This document shows positions 11,991-23,032 of a DNA stretch of 64,000 nt, piece by piece. The DNA comes from Acanthamoeba lenticulata. Lineage: Eukaryota > Discosea > Longamoebia > Acanthamoebidae. The stretch covers positions 1-64,000 of the forward strand of contig NAVB01000875.1 in NCBI GenBank assembly GCA_002179805.1, written 5' to 3'. The notes under the pieces are model-generated. The model had not been told where the DNA came from and did no database searches. It saw nothing but the letters and a program-made list of their open reading frames with translations. Each line of letters opens with the position of its first letter. Positions within the stretch are counted from its first letter, which is position 1. The position numbers and the translations under genes are program-made.

Positions 11991-12930
11991 ATGGGCGCTG
12001 GCATGACCAAGGAGGACAAGCAGCTGATGGCTGGCTATGGATACACCAACAAGGAACTGAAGCACCTGAAGAAGGATTTCTTGAGCCGTGCTTCTGATAA
12101 GAAGAATCCCGAGCTCAGCAAGGAGCAATTCAAGAACCTCTTCCGCGATCACGTGGGCGAAAATGGCATTCGGGTTCGTGAGATCCCTCCCCCCTCTTTC
12201 CAGACTTGGTCTAACTCTGTTGGCCCATTTAGTTGCTGGGCGAAAAGCTGGATCTCGACGAGATTTTTGCAAGCATGGACGCGGACAGGAGCGGCACGGT
12301 AGGTTGCTGCGTCGTGTTCGTGCACGGTGTATGCGTCACCTGGGTTGCTCATGCTCTGCTCATTGTTTTGGACCAGATTTCCTTCCGTGAGCTCCTTGTG
12401 TGGCTTGGTGTCTACTTGAAGGGCAGCGAGGAGGAGAAGCTCAAGCATATGTTTGACGCCTTCGATCAGGATGGCAACAAGGTGCTCGACAACTCAGAGA
12501 TCACCAACGTGCTGATGGTTCGTGCCTGCAGCCCTCCCATTCTCGCTTGCGAAGAGGCCCTGATCCCCATCGCCTCCGCCTTGCCCTTTTGCTTCGTGCA
12601 CAGACGCTCAGGCTGGCCAACAAGGGCAAGGTGTCTGAGTCGGAGGCCATCAAGAAGGCGGCTGACCTTGTCCGCCAGCTCGACAAGGACAAGGACGGCC
12701 AGATCACCCTCGATGTACGCTCCCTCTCCTAAATTGTGCCCCCCACATATGGGATTCTCTCCGTTTTCCTGCAGTCCTCGAGGATCCATGCAAGCCCCTC
12801 ATTTCCTACGTTTGCTCTGTGTGGCACGCAGGAATGGATCGATGTGGGCAAGAGGACGAGGCTCGTGTACGAGCTCCTCGGCGACTCCTTCCTGGAGCTC
12901 ATGCAGAGCTTCAGCATCGAGAAACCATAA
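11991..12930 (+). CDS. EF-hand calcium-binding protein (recoverin/calcineurin B-like)
   Basis: A small calcium sensor of about 190 residues. The start MGAGMTK has a glycine at position 2 and could be N-myristoylated, though the rest of the signal is weak. The N-terminal part is helical (LKHLKKDFLSRASDKKN, then LSKEQFKNLF). Three clear EF-hand loops follow in separate exons: DADRSGT/ISF, DQDGNKVLDNSE and DKDKDGQITLDE, each with acidic residues at calcium-ligand positions; an N-terminal hand looks degenerate. Exons are roughly 11991-12171, 12234-12299, 12378-12515, 12603-12714 and 12832-12930. The stop follows SFSIEKP. The order of hands resembles calcineurin B, CBL and neuronal calcium sensor proteins; I cannot choose among these, and no catalytic domain is attached. 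Confidence 0.8.
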
Positions 12931-13102
12931 CAACCGTGCACCCCACGTGAAACAGCCCATTTCTGGGTCCTGCTTCTATCACCCTTCATGGACGCACATC
13001 TTCTCGTGCGCCCCCTTTGTAGTCTTTGCGCAAAATAGAAATGTAGTCCGCCAACACATCACCAACGATACACCAACGTCCAAGAGCACATGTGGGGGCA
13101 TG

Positions 13103-14781
13103 TTACTGGCCCTTGGAGGCCTTTTTGCTTGTCTTCTTGGACGGAGTCGTTTCGCCGCTCTTCTTCTTGCTCTGCTTCTTGGACGGAGTCGATTCGCCGT
13201 CCTTCTTCTGCTTCTTGCTGGATGGGCTCTTGGTGGTATCATCGCCCTTTTGCTTCTTCTCCTTCTTCTTTTCCTTCTTCTTGGTGGGCGTAGTGGTCGT
13301 TGCGGCAGCGCTCTTGGTCGGCGTCTGCGGCGCCTTCTTCTTCTTCTTGACCAGCGGCGTCTCGTCCTCCTCCTTCTCCTCGTCCTCGTCCTTTTCCTCC
13401 TCCTCGTCTTCGTCCATCTGCGACTGTGCACGCGTGGGAGCGCGAAGGGAACGCGTGAGCATCGCTTGACCGAAAGGGCCACAAGGCACTCTCAAGAAGC
13501 TGCGCACCTCGTCGAGGGACGCCGCCCGGATGACGCCGGCCGTGTTGGTTACGTCCGGGACGGGTCGCAGCGGCGGAACAGCATGCTTGGCGACCTGGAC
13601 GGCCTTGGAGTGTTTCTTGCCCCTCAGCTCCTCCTCCTTGCTCTCCTTGGTGGTCATCACTGATGACGATGATGAACGCGCGAACACAGAGCATGTCAGA
13701 ACATCATCCTCATCTTCGCCTTTTGTGACGACACATGCGCGTGATGCGTGGACAAGGCGGGCACCGTAGCCAGGGGGTCGGAAGCGCAGGCGCAGGTTGG
13801 ACGGCTGCGGCACGATCGGGCGCGGACGGACAGGCACCGTGTGAACGTCTTCCGCTTCGACCGTCTCTGTGACGCTGAAGCCGCGCTGGAACGGGCGGCC
13901 TGCACATTGTGGGCGCAAGGAAGCGAGAGTCAGTTGGCGCTGCGTGTCAAAGGCGGGCGTAAACGAAAACGCAAAGGCGGGCAGACGTGCCGAGCACGAT
14001 TCGATGCTCTTCAGAGGACGGGAGGAGGTCCATGGCCTGCCTGTACTCGCCCGGCTCTGAGGCCTGCACGACGTACCGCTTACCTGGGCGCAGCGCAGCA
14101 CGCGTTCAGCAACAAGAAGCAGCGGCCTCGGCTGGTCGCATCATCATCATCATCATCACGAAGAGCTGTGGTACCATCAGCCGTCAGTGTGAGCTGAGAG
14201 GGCTGGCCCGGCTTCAGCTCTGTGAATTGGGTGATGCTGAAGGTCTTGCTCGCGAAGGCGGCCGGGTCGAGCTGGTGACGGCAACGCAAGAGCACATGAA
14301 CAGCAAGAGGGTCGCCGGTGAGCATAGTGCTGGTGCGCGGGACTCAGAGGAATACGCACGTGGACGGGCATCTTAACGAGCCAGATTTCCTTGTCCTGCA
14401 GCGTCTCGGTGAGATCGGTCTCATCACCAACTTCCACTTGGTTCCACTGCTCTGATTCGAGCCTTAACGATCGACAAGACGAACATGAGTGAACCAGAAA
14501 AGGATTGAATCGCGGAAAATTGCACAAAAAAAAAAAATAAAAAAAATCGGTACCATTCAGCGGTAGAAGCAAAGGTGGGAGTCTCGGCACTCTTGGCAAC
14601 CTCCTCAGGAGCGTCAGCCTCTCCGTTGGTCAAAGATTTCTGCTTTTTCTTTGTGGTGGCGTCCGACGTCTCCGATCTCTTCCGCTGCATTAAAATTAAG
14701 GCCGCATTTGGTCAATTCGCAGACACGTAATGAAGGAAGCGATGAGTATGCACAAACCTTGGACGACCCCTTAGCAGACAT
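13103..14781 (-). CDS. RNA polymerase I subunit A34-like (RPA34 / PAF49 family)
   Basis: Candidate partner of A49 in the Pol I heterodimer, acting in rDNA transcription in the nucleolus. The ATG at 14781 gives MSAKGSSK, spliced to an exon starting RKRSETSDATTKKKQK (near 14692). Features shared with yeast A34.5 and animal PAF49: an early DKEIWLVKMP strand (compare QQVWLIKFP), a block ending LTLTADG, then GFSVTETVEAEDVH and a P/R-rich RPRPIVPQPSNLRLRF ending in PPGYG, in the order and spacing of the family. The C-terminus is a lysine-rich tail (repeated KKQKK, TPSKK units) of about 110 residues, also typical. Stop at 13103-13105. Sequence conservation in this family is low, so the call rests on motif order plus tail; it is likely but not certain. 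It converges on the EF-hand gene. Confidence 0.6.
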
Positions 14782-14876
14782 TGTTGGTTTCTCCTTCTTC
14801 TTCTTGATGTTGTCCGGGGTTTTTATTTAAAAGAGAAGAGAAAGAAAGAGAAAAAGACAAAAAAAAAACGGCCAGG

Positions 14877-16141
14877 TCAGTGTGCGTGCTGGACGGAATC
14901 GCTGGTCCGGTGGTAGCGATCGGCGTCGGCGATCGGATTGTCCTTGTAGATCAACTGCTCATACTCTCCGTTTGCGGACCGAGGGCAGCATGGGCGGAAG
15001 TAAGCCAGCACGAGACCGACCATCGCGAGCGCCAACAGGCCGCCCAGCCCGATCAGGATCCACGCCCAATAGGGCAACGGGTCCGAGTCTTGGTGTCCTC
15101 CACTGCAGGAAGCAAAGACGAGTCTCTGGTTGACAATTCCCACCTCGACGGCGCCTTTGTATTCATAGATGACGACGCGGTCCGCCTCACCGGGGCTGTT
15201 CGGCAGAGGGCATACAACGAGCGTAGCGGACTCGGGTGGTAGCGATGGTGACAGTGGGAAGTTTCCAAAACCGCAAGCGTAGGTCGCTGACGTGAAGAAG
15301 AAGCCATCGACACTGACATTTTGGCCCACGCACACACGCGAGGGAAGCCTGATGCCAGTAACGATGGCCCCGGTGAGCGTCACCACGGAACGGACTGGCG
15401 GCACGGGGTCAGAGCCTTCCACTAGCGCCATGGCGAATGGTGTCCCAGCGGGGACAGGGTCAAACGCTGGCACCACGCATTTGGCCATGGTGTGCTGCGT
15501 TGTGCTGAATGTCAACGGGGCGGTAACGACGGTCTCGAGCGAGGTGCCGTTGGTGGAGTTGGTGGTTGCTGTCCATCGGCATGTGTAGTTGCGAGGGGAA
15601 ACGTCGAGGGCCGCGACCAGCTTCTTCTCGGTCTCAGAGAAGGAGAGGTGAGCGACGACGGTGTTGAGGCCGACGCTAGTCCACATGGTGGTTTGGCTGC
15701 TGGCGTTTTCGTGGGAAGCCGTCGTCACCAGTACGGATACCGACACGAGCTCGGCCGGAGCGGTGTTGGGCACGGCGTTCTCGAGCTGCCAACTCCAGGC
15801 TTGGCCGACCGGCGTTGTGCGTGTGGTGTTGAAGATGGTTGTGCCATTTAAAAGGGCAACGCTCACGAAGGTGGTGAACTCGGAGAAGGGGGTCGTGTTG
15901 CTGCCCGCCCATTCGACCGTGATGTCGGTGCCATTCCCCACGAACTCAACATGAAACACAGACGTCTCAGCGAATGTGCTTGGTGAAATAGCGCTCCACT
16001 TCAACTCGCTTCCCCTTGCAACCTGTCCCCCCACTGCGGTTAGCGCTGTCCCCACGCCCGAAGATTATTGGAGAACGTACGAGAGGAAGCAGAGCAAAGA
16101 GAACCAGAAAACACGTCGCCGTTGCCATCCGGCAGGGAGAC
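14877..16141 (-). CDS. Type I membrane glycoprotein of unknown family
   Basis: Not recognised. Exon 1 (16081-16141, ATG at 16141; a second in-frame ATG at 16126) encodes a signal peptide ending CFLVLFALLPL. A 58-base intron (gtacgt...gacag) joins in phase to VARGSELKWSA, starting at 16022. The rest is one exon of about 380 residues. The ectodomain of about 300 residues is Ser/Thr/Val rich and carries at least nine N-glycosylation sequons (for example NGT, NTT, NAS, NYT, NVS). It looks beta-rich, possibly repeated Ig-like modules, with scattered cysteines (near YTCRW, KCVV, RVCVG, YACGFG, VVCPL). A single membrane span (WAWILIGLGGLLALAMVGLV) follows, then CCPRS and a short cytoplasmic tail with an EYEQLIY segment. 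A surface or vacuolar receptor is plausible; no enzyme motif is visible. It is divergent from the next gene with 116 bases between starts. Confidence 0.7.
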
Positions 16142-16257
16142 ATGGCTTAGTGCAAGAGAGAGGTGTACGGCAAAAGTCTCGACTGGCTCAACAAAGCAAG
16201 AACCAATGGGCGAATGAAACTCTAAAAAATGGAGGGAAATGGGTTTTTCTTTTCAAA

Positions 16258-17583
16258 ATGATGGCCTCGCTCAAGGATGGGGTGCGTGTGGCGATGGAAG
16301 CGAAGGCGGCGGAATGGGGTGTGAGGCTGTTGTTTGTGGCTGAGGCAGGTAGTAGAGCTGCGGGACTGGCTCATCCCACGTCTGACCTTGACGTTCGCTT
16401 CATCTACGCTCGCCCCCTCAGGTACCACCACTTGCTTGCTCTCTGCCGCTGATGATCACTTCCTTATGGCTACAACACTATCAGAGAGTACATATCGATC
16501 TCTCCATCGAAGCGCCCCTCACTAAACATCCGTGCCACGAGCACCTTTGAACGTATGGTCTCTTTGGAGAGGCTACGCTTGTGTGGTCCTGACTCCCATT
16601 TTATGTGGCCAGTGCCCCAACGCGACAACAGCACCGCTTCGCCAGTGGTGGTTGAGTTAGACTTGTTCGGGTGGGATGTGGACAAGGCGCTTGCCCTGCT
16701 GCGGGAGTCCAACCCAGCGCTGCTGGACTGGTGTGTTCTCGTCCGACGCGGGGACTTGACAAGTGCATGCACTAATTGTGTCTGCACGTGCAGGTTACGC
16801 TCGCCAATCGTGTATTACGCAGATGAAGCGTTCTACGCCCAAGTTCTCGCGCTTGCTCAGAAGCACTTCCAGCCACGGGCACTCACTCACCATTACATCA
16901 ACATGGCCAAGGTTGGCTAGGCTCCATCCATTGCTTGGCCGCTCCCTTGGGCTGACTTCTTGTCCGCGAGCAGAAGCATGACAAACTTTACTTTGAGAAC
17001 AAGGGGCCCGGCGAAGAGGTAGCACTCAAGAAGTATTTCTACATCTTACGCCCGCTGATGAGTGTTGAGGTACGCTGGACCGGACATTCGTTGCCACTCA
17101 GCCTTACTTCTTGTGCTATCTTCAGTGGATGCGAGAATTGGACACGCAACATCAGCAGAAAGCCATGCCACCTTTCAACTTTGACCAGTTGCAGAACGGC
17201 GTAGCTGTGCCTGACGATGTCCTGCCTCTTCTTGTGGATCTGGTGCACCCGACCCCAGCCTTCTGCACAGTTGCTGTTTCTTTGATCTCACGAGAAGTCG
17301 TATGCTGCGTGGCAGGTGCAAAGAAAGCGAGAAGCCGAACTGGGCGGCGGTATGCGTGTAGATCGGTTGGATCGATGGATTGTTCAACTTTTTGAAAGTG
17401 CGTCACTCTACGCGGAGACCTTCCCGTATGTGGCTCAAGCCCTTCTAAGTCCACGTGCATGTAATTAACTATTCTGACATCCTGTCACCATGCTCCAGGG
17501 GCGGTAAAAACGACACGCCGATCGAAGAGTTCGACGCCCTTCTGTTTACTTTGCTAACCCAGCAGGCCAAAATCGGCGAATAG
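16258..17583 (+). CDS. RlaP-like (COG3541/YcgL-type) nucleotidyltransferase
   Basis: DNA polymerase beta-superfamily enzyme related to RlaP proteins, proposed to act in RNA repair. The ATG at 16258 begins MMASLKDG. Exon 1 holds the nucleotidyltransferase core: LLFVAEAGSRAAGLAHPTSD then LDVRFIYARP, with the GSR motif and DxD metal ligands (SDLDV). Splicing AG/A joins to REYISISPSK. Further family blocks: VVELDLFGWDVDKALALLRE, SNPALLDW/LRSPIVYYAD, RALTHHYINMAK, KKYFYILRPLMSVEW and PPFNFDQL. In-phase introns lie at 16422-16484 and near 16732-16792, 16913-16974, 17071-17125, 17251-17316 and 17443-17498. The C-terminus ends TQQAKIGE, stop 17581-17583, followed by a TTAAATAAA polyadenylation-like signal. 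The conserved active-site residues suggest an active enzyme. The family is mostly bacterial and phage; the introns show this copy is domesticated in the nucleus. Confidence 0.85.
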
Positions 17584-17605
17584 TTTGTATGTCATGCTTT
17601 TTAAA

Positions 17606-17625
17606 TAAAAAAAAAAAAAAAAAAA
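17606..17625 (+). repeat. A20-type homopolymer after the RlaP-like gene
   Basis: An almost pure A tract beginning within AAATAAAA, 20 bases beyond the stop at 17583. It probably includes the polyadenylation signal of that gene. It lies 73 bases before the AMP deaminase start. Confidence 0.7.
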
Positions 17626-17697
17626 TGAATTGGCCGACTTCAGTCGCGAAGTGTTGACGAACAGCAAAAACAAGCAACACGTCTCGTCAGCTTATCT

Positions 17698-20600
17698 ATG
17701 GATCACAAGCAGTCCACCAGCACACCTATTCGCTCGCCCTCTCCGAGGGTCTCGACGGCGTCGGCACCGCTTCCTGTCGTGTCCTCGCAGTCACCTATGG
17801 GGTCCAGATCTGCATCTGTCAATTTCGCCGATGAAGACGATGAATCTGTGGCTCCATCCACGTCCCTCACCTACCGTGATGCAGTCACCGAGCTCAAGGT
17901 GCGGCACCCACTTTTTTAATTCTATTTTACACTAAATAATACAATCGACTGCACCAACGTCGTGTGCCACAGGAGAAACCTGCTGTCTCTCTTCGGCAGT
18001 CCACCACCTTCATCTCCCGCTCTCCGAGCCCCCGCACGGCACTCGCGCCTTTCCAGGTACTCGCGTATCACACGACCAACCGTTGCGGCGCTACTTGTGC
18101 TTGCAGCTGCGCTCACTTCGTTGTCGTGTGGGTCACGCGGTACCCGCATTGGCGATCATGCAGCGCATCATCATCACCACTGAAGGTCAAGTGATTTCCG
18201 ACGAAGCGCTGGAGACCGCTCGGGACATTCAACTGTGCCTCGCGCTGCGCAAGAAGTATCTCTATCAGCCCAAGGCACGTGCTCTCAGCCCATTCCCTTC
18301 AAGCTCGTGCACTCTGTCTGACACCGTCAGCGGGCTCGTGTTGTTAGACCATGTGGCCCTACTCCCTGGACTCGACCTTTGGCAATCCGCCGCCAAAGGA
18401 CATCCCCTCGGCGTCTGAGCACACGTTCGTGATGAAAGGCGGCGTGTTTGTCGTTTATGAGAACGAACAAGGTTCGTTGAGTCTTGCGGCGGCGCTTGCA
18501 GCCGTGAACACGCGCGTGCCTCACCGCTCTAGTGCGTGCGTAGCCGAGGAGGAGAACAGGCCAGCCTTTGATGGGCCGCCCAACGTGCGTGATTTCTTCA
18601 CGGACGTCAACTACATGATGCGCGTGGCTACTGCCGGTCCGGCCAAGAGCATCTCCTACCGCAGGTCCGTCTTCCCTTTTTTTCTTCCTCTACTCTCTCT
18701 TTATTCACAGGCACGGCCGTTATTGACCCAAACCCCAAACCACGACAGGCTGCAGGTGCTGGAGGCGCGTTTCCACCTGCACACGGTTCTGAACGAGTCC
18801 AAGGAGGTTGAGGAGCAGAAGACCGTCCCGCACCGCGACTTCTACAATGTGCGCAAGGTCGACACACACGTGCATCACTCTTCGGCCATGAACCAAAAGG
18901 TTGCGGCGCCTTTCATGATCATTATCACCACCACGCTGTCATATTGTCGCCTGGCGCACTGACGCGCCCGATGCTATTACGGTCGAACCCCAACAGCATC
19001 TGCTCAAGTTCATCAAGAGGAAGCTGCGCGAGTGTGCCGACGACGTGGTCATCTACCGTGACGGGCGCTATCTGACCCTCCAGGAGGTGTTTGAGTCGCT
19101 CAACCTGTCGCCCTACCAGCTTTCTGTCGACACCCTCGACGTCCACGTACGTGGCATTGTCGCATCCCGCCGACCTGGTGCGTGGAGGTGAATCTCTCAC
19201 TCTTGAATCCCCTGTGCAGGCCGACAAGAACATATTTCACCGGTTCGACAAGTTCAACCTCAAGTACAACCCTTGTACGCTCAATTCTGCTTCTCCCTCG
19301 AGCTTGCGGCCGCAACGGTGGCGCTGACCGTCACGTTGGTGATGACGGGTCGTCGATGCAGGCGGTCAGTCGCGACTGCGTGAAATCTTCTTGAAGACGT
19401 CCAATTTCATCAAGGGCAAGTACATGGCCGAGCTCACGCAAGAGCTCATGCGCTCGCTCGAGGAGACCAAGTACCAGAGCGCCGAGTACCGTATCTCCAT
19501 CTACGGCCGGTCGCCCGACGAGTGGACCCAGCTCGCCAACTGGTTCATCGACAACAAGATCCACTCGGACAACGTCAGGTCCGTCAATCGCCTCGATGCC
19601 TTGAGGCTCTTCGCTGTACAACCGGAGGCTCACTCTTTTTTTTGCATTTTGAAATGCTCCACCAGGTGGCTGATCCAGATCCCGCGGCTGTACGAAGTGT
19701 TCCGGGAGTCAGCCACGCCGAACCTGGAGACCTTCGAGGACCTGCTCAGCAACATCTTCCGGCCGCTGTTCGAGGTCTCCCGCGACCCCTCGTCCAACCC
19801 GGCCCTCCATATGTTCCTGCAGCAGGTCATCGGCATCGACTGCGTCGACGATGAGAGCAAGGTACGCCCCCCCCCATCTTCAAGCAAAGCACGCCAAGTC
19901 CTGGTTGTGTTGGTTGACCTGTTGTTGTTGATGTTGTTGTTCTATTGCGCTGCAGCCCGAGCAGCGGCTGTACGATAGCATCCCCGAGCCCCAGGAGTGG
20001 ACCAGGGTACAGCATCTCCACTCCCAACCTCCCAGCTCTGCCTTTCTCCCTTGCCACCACCACCGCTGCTGCTGAGAGATCTCACGCGCGCACGGCGGTC
20101 TATGCATGGACATGGACATGGTGCAGAAGCGCAACCCGCCTTACTCGTACTACCTCTACTACCTCTACGCCAACCTTTACACACTCAACCAATTCCGCGA
20201 GTCCAAGGGCCTCCGTACGGCCTCACACCTCCCTTCGAGAGTCTGTTTCCTTGTGCGCTTTGGCTCACCGCTCTGTTCGCGATGGGCAACACTCAGGCAC
20301 GTTTGTGCTGCGTCCGCACAGTGGAGAGGCCGGCGAGATTGACCACTTGGCTGGTGCGCCTGCTGCGCAGCTCCTCGTACTGGTCTCTGTGTGTGCATTC
20401 CTGAATTCTCACACGTTACGCTGCGCGCAGCCGCGTTCCTCACGTCGGAGAACATCTCGCACGGAATCAACCTGCGCAAGGCGCCGGTGCTGCAGTACCT
20501 GTACTACCTGGCGCAGGTCGGGCTGGCCATGTCGCCCTCTTCCAACAACAACCTCTTCGTCGAGTATCAGAAGAACCCGTTCCCCAACTTCTTTGCCAAG

Positions 20601-21209
20601 GGCACGTCTCGTCCTCTCCGCGTTTGTATTTTGGTGCTGCGTTGACAGACCCGCCACCGCCGCGGCATGTGTACGTGCAGGGCTGAACGTGTCGCTGTCG
20701 ACCGACGATCCGCTGCAGTTCCACATCACCAAGGAGCCGCTTGTGGAGGAGTACAGCGTGGCGGGCCAGGTCTACAAGCTTACCTCGACCGATCTGTGCG
20801 AGATTGCCCGCAACAGCGTCTACCAGAGCGGCTTCGAGCATGCCGTCAAGTCGCACTGGCTCGGGCCACAGTACAGCCAGCCCGGCCCACACGGCAACGG
20901 TACTACTTCCCCTCTCTGAGAGGATTCTGCCACGATTTTGCTGACGTACAAGCCGCGGCCAGACATCCACAAGACCAACGTGCCCGACATCCGCATCAGC
21001 TATCGCCACGAGACCCTTCTCGATGTACGCACCTTCTTTCCTTTATCTCCTTCGTCCTTTTTGGCTCTGACTATGTGCACGCACTGATCGACCGACTTGT
21101 GCAGGAGCTGCGCTGGTTGGAACACATCCTTGTGGCGCGTTCCCTGCCTGTCGAGCAGCTGAGCCAGATGATTGCCGAGCTATCGTCTGGCGGTTCTGCA
21201 TCTCAGTGA
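17698..21209 (+). CDS. AMPD: AMP deaminase
   Basis: Deaminates AMP to IMP in the cytosol (purine nucleotide cycle). The start at 17698 gives a Ser/Pro-rich, probably regulatory N-terminus ([17 protein letters not shown]). The catalytic part begins around [14 protein letters not shown]. Zinc-site and active-site motifs: [12 protein letters not shown] (HxH), [63 protein letters not shown], the helix [10 protein letters not shown], then SPSSNNNLF and the signature [10 protein letters not shown]. About fifteen exons with short introns; the product is roughly 750 residues, normal for the family. It ends [10 protein letters not shown] with stop 21207-21209. It lies downstream of, and on the same strand as, the RlaP-like gene. 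Adenosine kinase, 6 kb away, makes AMP, the substrate of this enzyme; there is no evidence of co-regulation. Confidence 0.97.
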
Positions 21210-21479
21210 GGATCCTTCCAAACCTCCAGCCGCTGTACACAGGCCTCTTTTAAAAAGTGAAGCTTGCTGATGCCCTTGTGTCCAACTTTGCAAGAGGAGT
21301 TGGTGCTTTTTGGTAGTGTCACGCGAGGGACAACGATTGATCTTTGTTGGATCGGTGAAGGAAGGCCGCTGGGAGCGGAGGTGCTGCCTTGTCCACCGTG
21401 GAATACAATACCCCTTTTTTCTTTGGCTTTTTTTTGTTTTTCCTCGCCCTGTACCCGGCAACATTTGGCAGGCCGGCAC

Positions 21480-22919
21480 ATGGATAAGCAAGAGGAGCTG
21501 GGCCTCATATGGCCTTCCGTTCCTAAGGTGGGGGCAAAAGTTGAAGCCCTTTGCCCTGAAGACAATCGCGTATTTGTCCCCTTTCCTGAGCTTCCCCCAA
21601 AGGTCGATTGATATAACATGCTCTCTTTGCAGTATTATTTCGCTGTGGTGGATGCGACGACCAACGATAACCACTTGCGCCTCACCTTCTGTGGCCTTGC
21701 TCGTACTACTCTCGCTCTGCCTGCTGCCGTTCGACTTGCTCATGACTCACTCTTTGGCACCCACACGGCAACAGAGAGTGGGGAAAAGGCGCACCTGGTG
21801 GTGAGGGCACGCGATGTGCGGTGGCAGGGTGGCAAAGTGACGCGGGGTCGACCGACGGTCCACCCCGGCCCGCCTACAGCGACCTTCCATCAGCCGACCC
21901 TGCGTGCCCCCGTCGGCCTGCGGCTCCCACCTGTGGGTGGTGGCCTGCCCGGCAAGGGTCGTGGCACGGGCAGCGCTGTCCTTCCCAGCTCTCCTCCCTC
22001 AGGCTCAATGGTCTCCCCGTCTCCGCTGCGCCTCAGCCCCGCGGCTCTGCCGTCGCTCGCGGCCACCGGTCGAGGCGGCAGTCACGGTGCGTCCGCTCTC
22101 GCTCCTCCTCGGGCACACTCGCAAAAAACGCTCAACGACATTCCCACGCGTACAGGGGACCTATTCTCGGAGGCGGCGGGTAGCCCAAAGGCGATGCCCT
22201 CGAAACATGCGCAACCTCGAGCGAGTTCGGTTTACACCCCCGGGTTTGCGGCGTCCATGGCCGACGACGCGACAGCGCCGGGCATGGCCGGTCTTAATCT
22301 TGGCACCGCAGACAGCTCGTCCTACACGCGAACGTCGGCCTACTTGGGCCCGACACCTCAGCTACCTTCGCAGCCGCCGCCCAAGCATAGAGAGCGGCCC
22401 CCAGTGGCTCGGCCTTCTGGTCAGGGTACCGACGCGGGCCCCTCGAGCGGTAGCAAGGTGGCCGGGTTCGTCCGGACGATGTCACAAGAGAGCACCCCCC
22501 AGCCCGCGGCGCCGGCCCGAGGCAACCCATCGCTCGTGCGCTCGACATCGCACGACCTCCAACGAAGCCCCGGCTCTCGTGCGCCCTTGTCTCTGCCTCT
22601 GCCAATGGAGCGTGCGTGCTCACCGTTGAACGGGCGACACAGGACCTGTGCCCACGCCGCCTGAGAAGCCCGTCAGCGCAGCGGGCCGCGGCATGGCGAA
22701 GCCAGAGGATGCGCTAGCGCAGGCGTTTCGCGCCATATCGCCGCGTCAGCCCGGTTCGCCGACCGGGCTGGCCACTCAGGTAACCAAAACACCGTGCCTC
22801 CTCTGTGGCTTCTGCGTGCTCACGCTGCTTGTACGCCCATAGGGCGGGAGTGTGATCGTTCCTGGCAAGGGTGCTCGACCGGTCCCACCACCCAAGCCCG
22901 CGCACTTGAACTCCTGAGG
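21480..22919 (+). CDS. Disordered Pro/Ser-rich protein with Tudor-like N-terminus
   Basis: Not assigned to a named family. From ATG 21480: MDKQEELGLIWPSVPK, then KVGAKVEALCPEDNR. Splicing at CGC/gtattt (about 21579) to TAT at about 21651 gives CPEDNRYYFAVVDATTNDNH. That pattern (GxKVEA, then YYxAxV) resembles Tudor/MBT-like beta barrels, but similarity is short. The remaining 400 or so residues are low-complexity Pro/Ser/Arg/Ala with SP and RTxS phospho-type sites. A splice at about 22619 joins PLPMER to PVPTPPEKP, and the last exon starts at 22843 (GGSVIVPGKGARPVPPPKP). The end PVPPPKPAHLNS has SH3-binding-like proline motifs; stop near 22917-22919. Could be a signalling or chromatin scaffold. 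It converges on the small membrane protein gene, with 113 bases between stops. Confidence 0.6.
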
Positions 22920-23032
22920 GCCGACGTTCTGGATGCAATTTTGATTGTTTTTGTAAACCATATCTTCTTACCTCTTCGCACAGGCGCATTGCCCGCTGGC
23001 TTGCGGTAGATTGAGTGTTGATTGCTGCTGTA

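Noticed and set aside
12233..13663. Plus-strand open frame of 476 codons covering the EF-hand gene end and beyond
   Set aside because: It reads through known introns of the EF-hand gene and then antisense of the Lys-rich tail of the A34-like gene; the EF-hand model with GT-AG introns keeps all three calcium loops.
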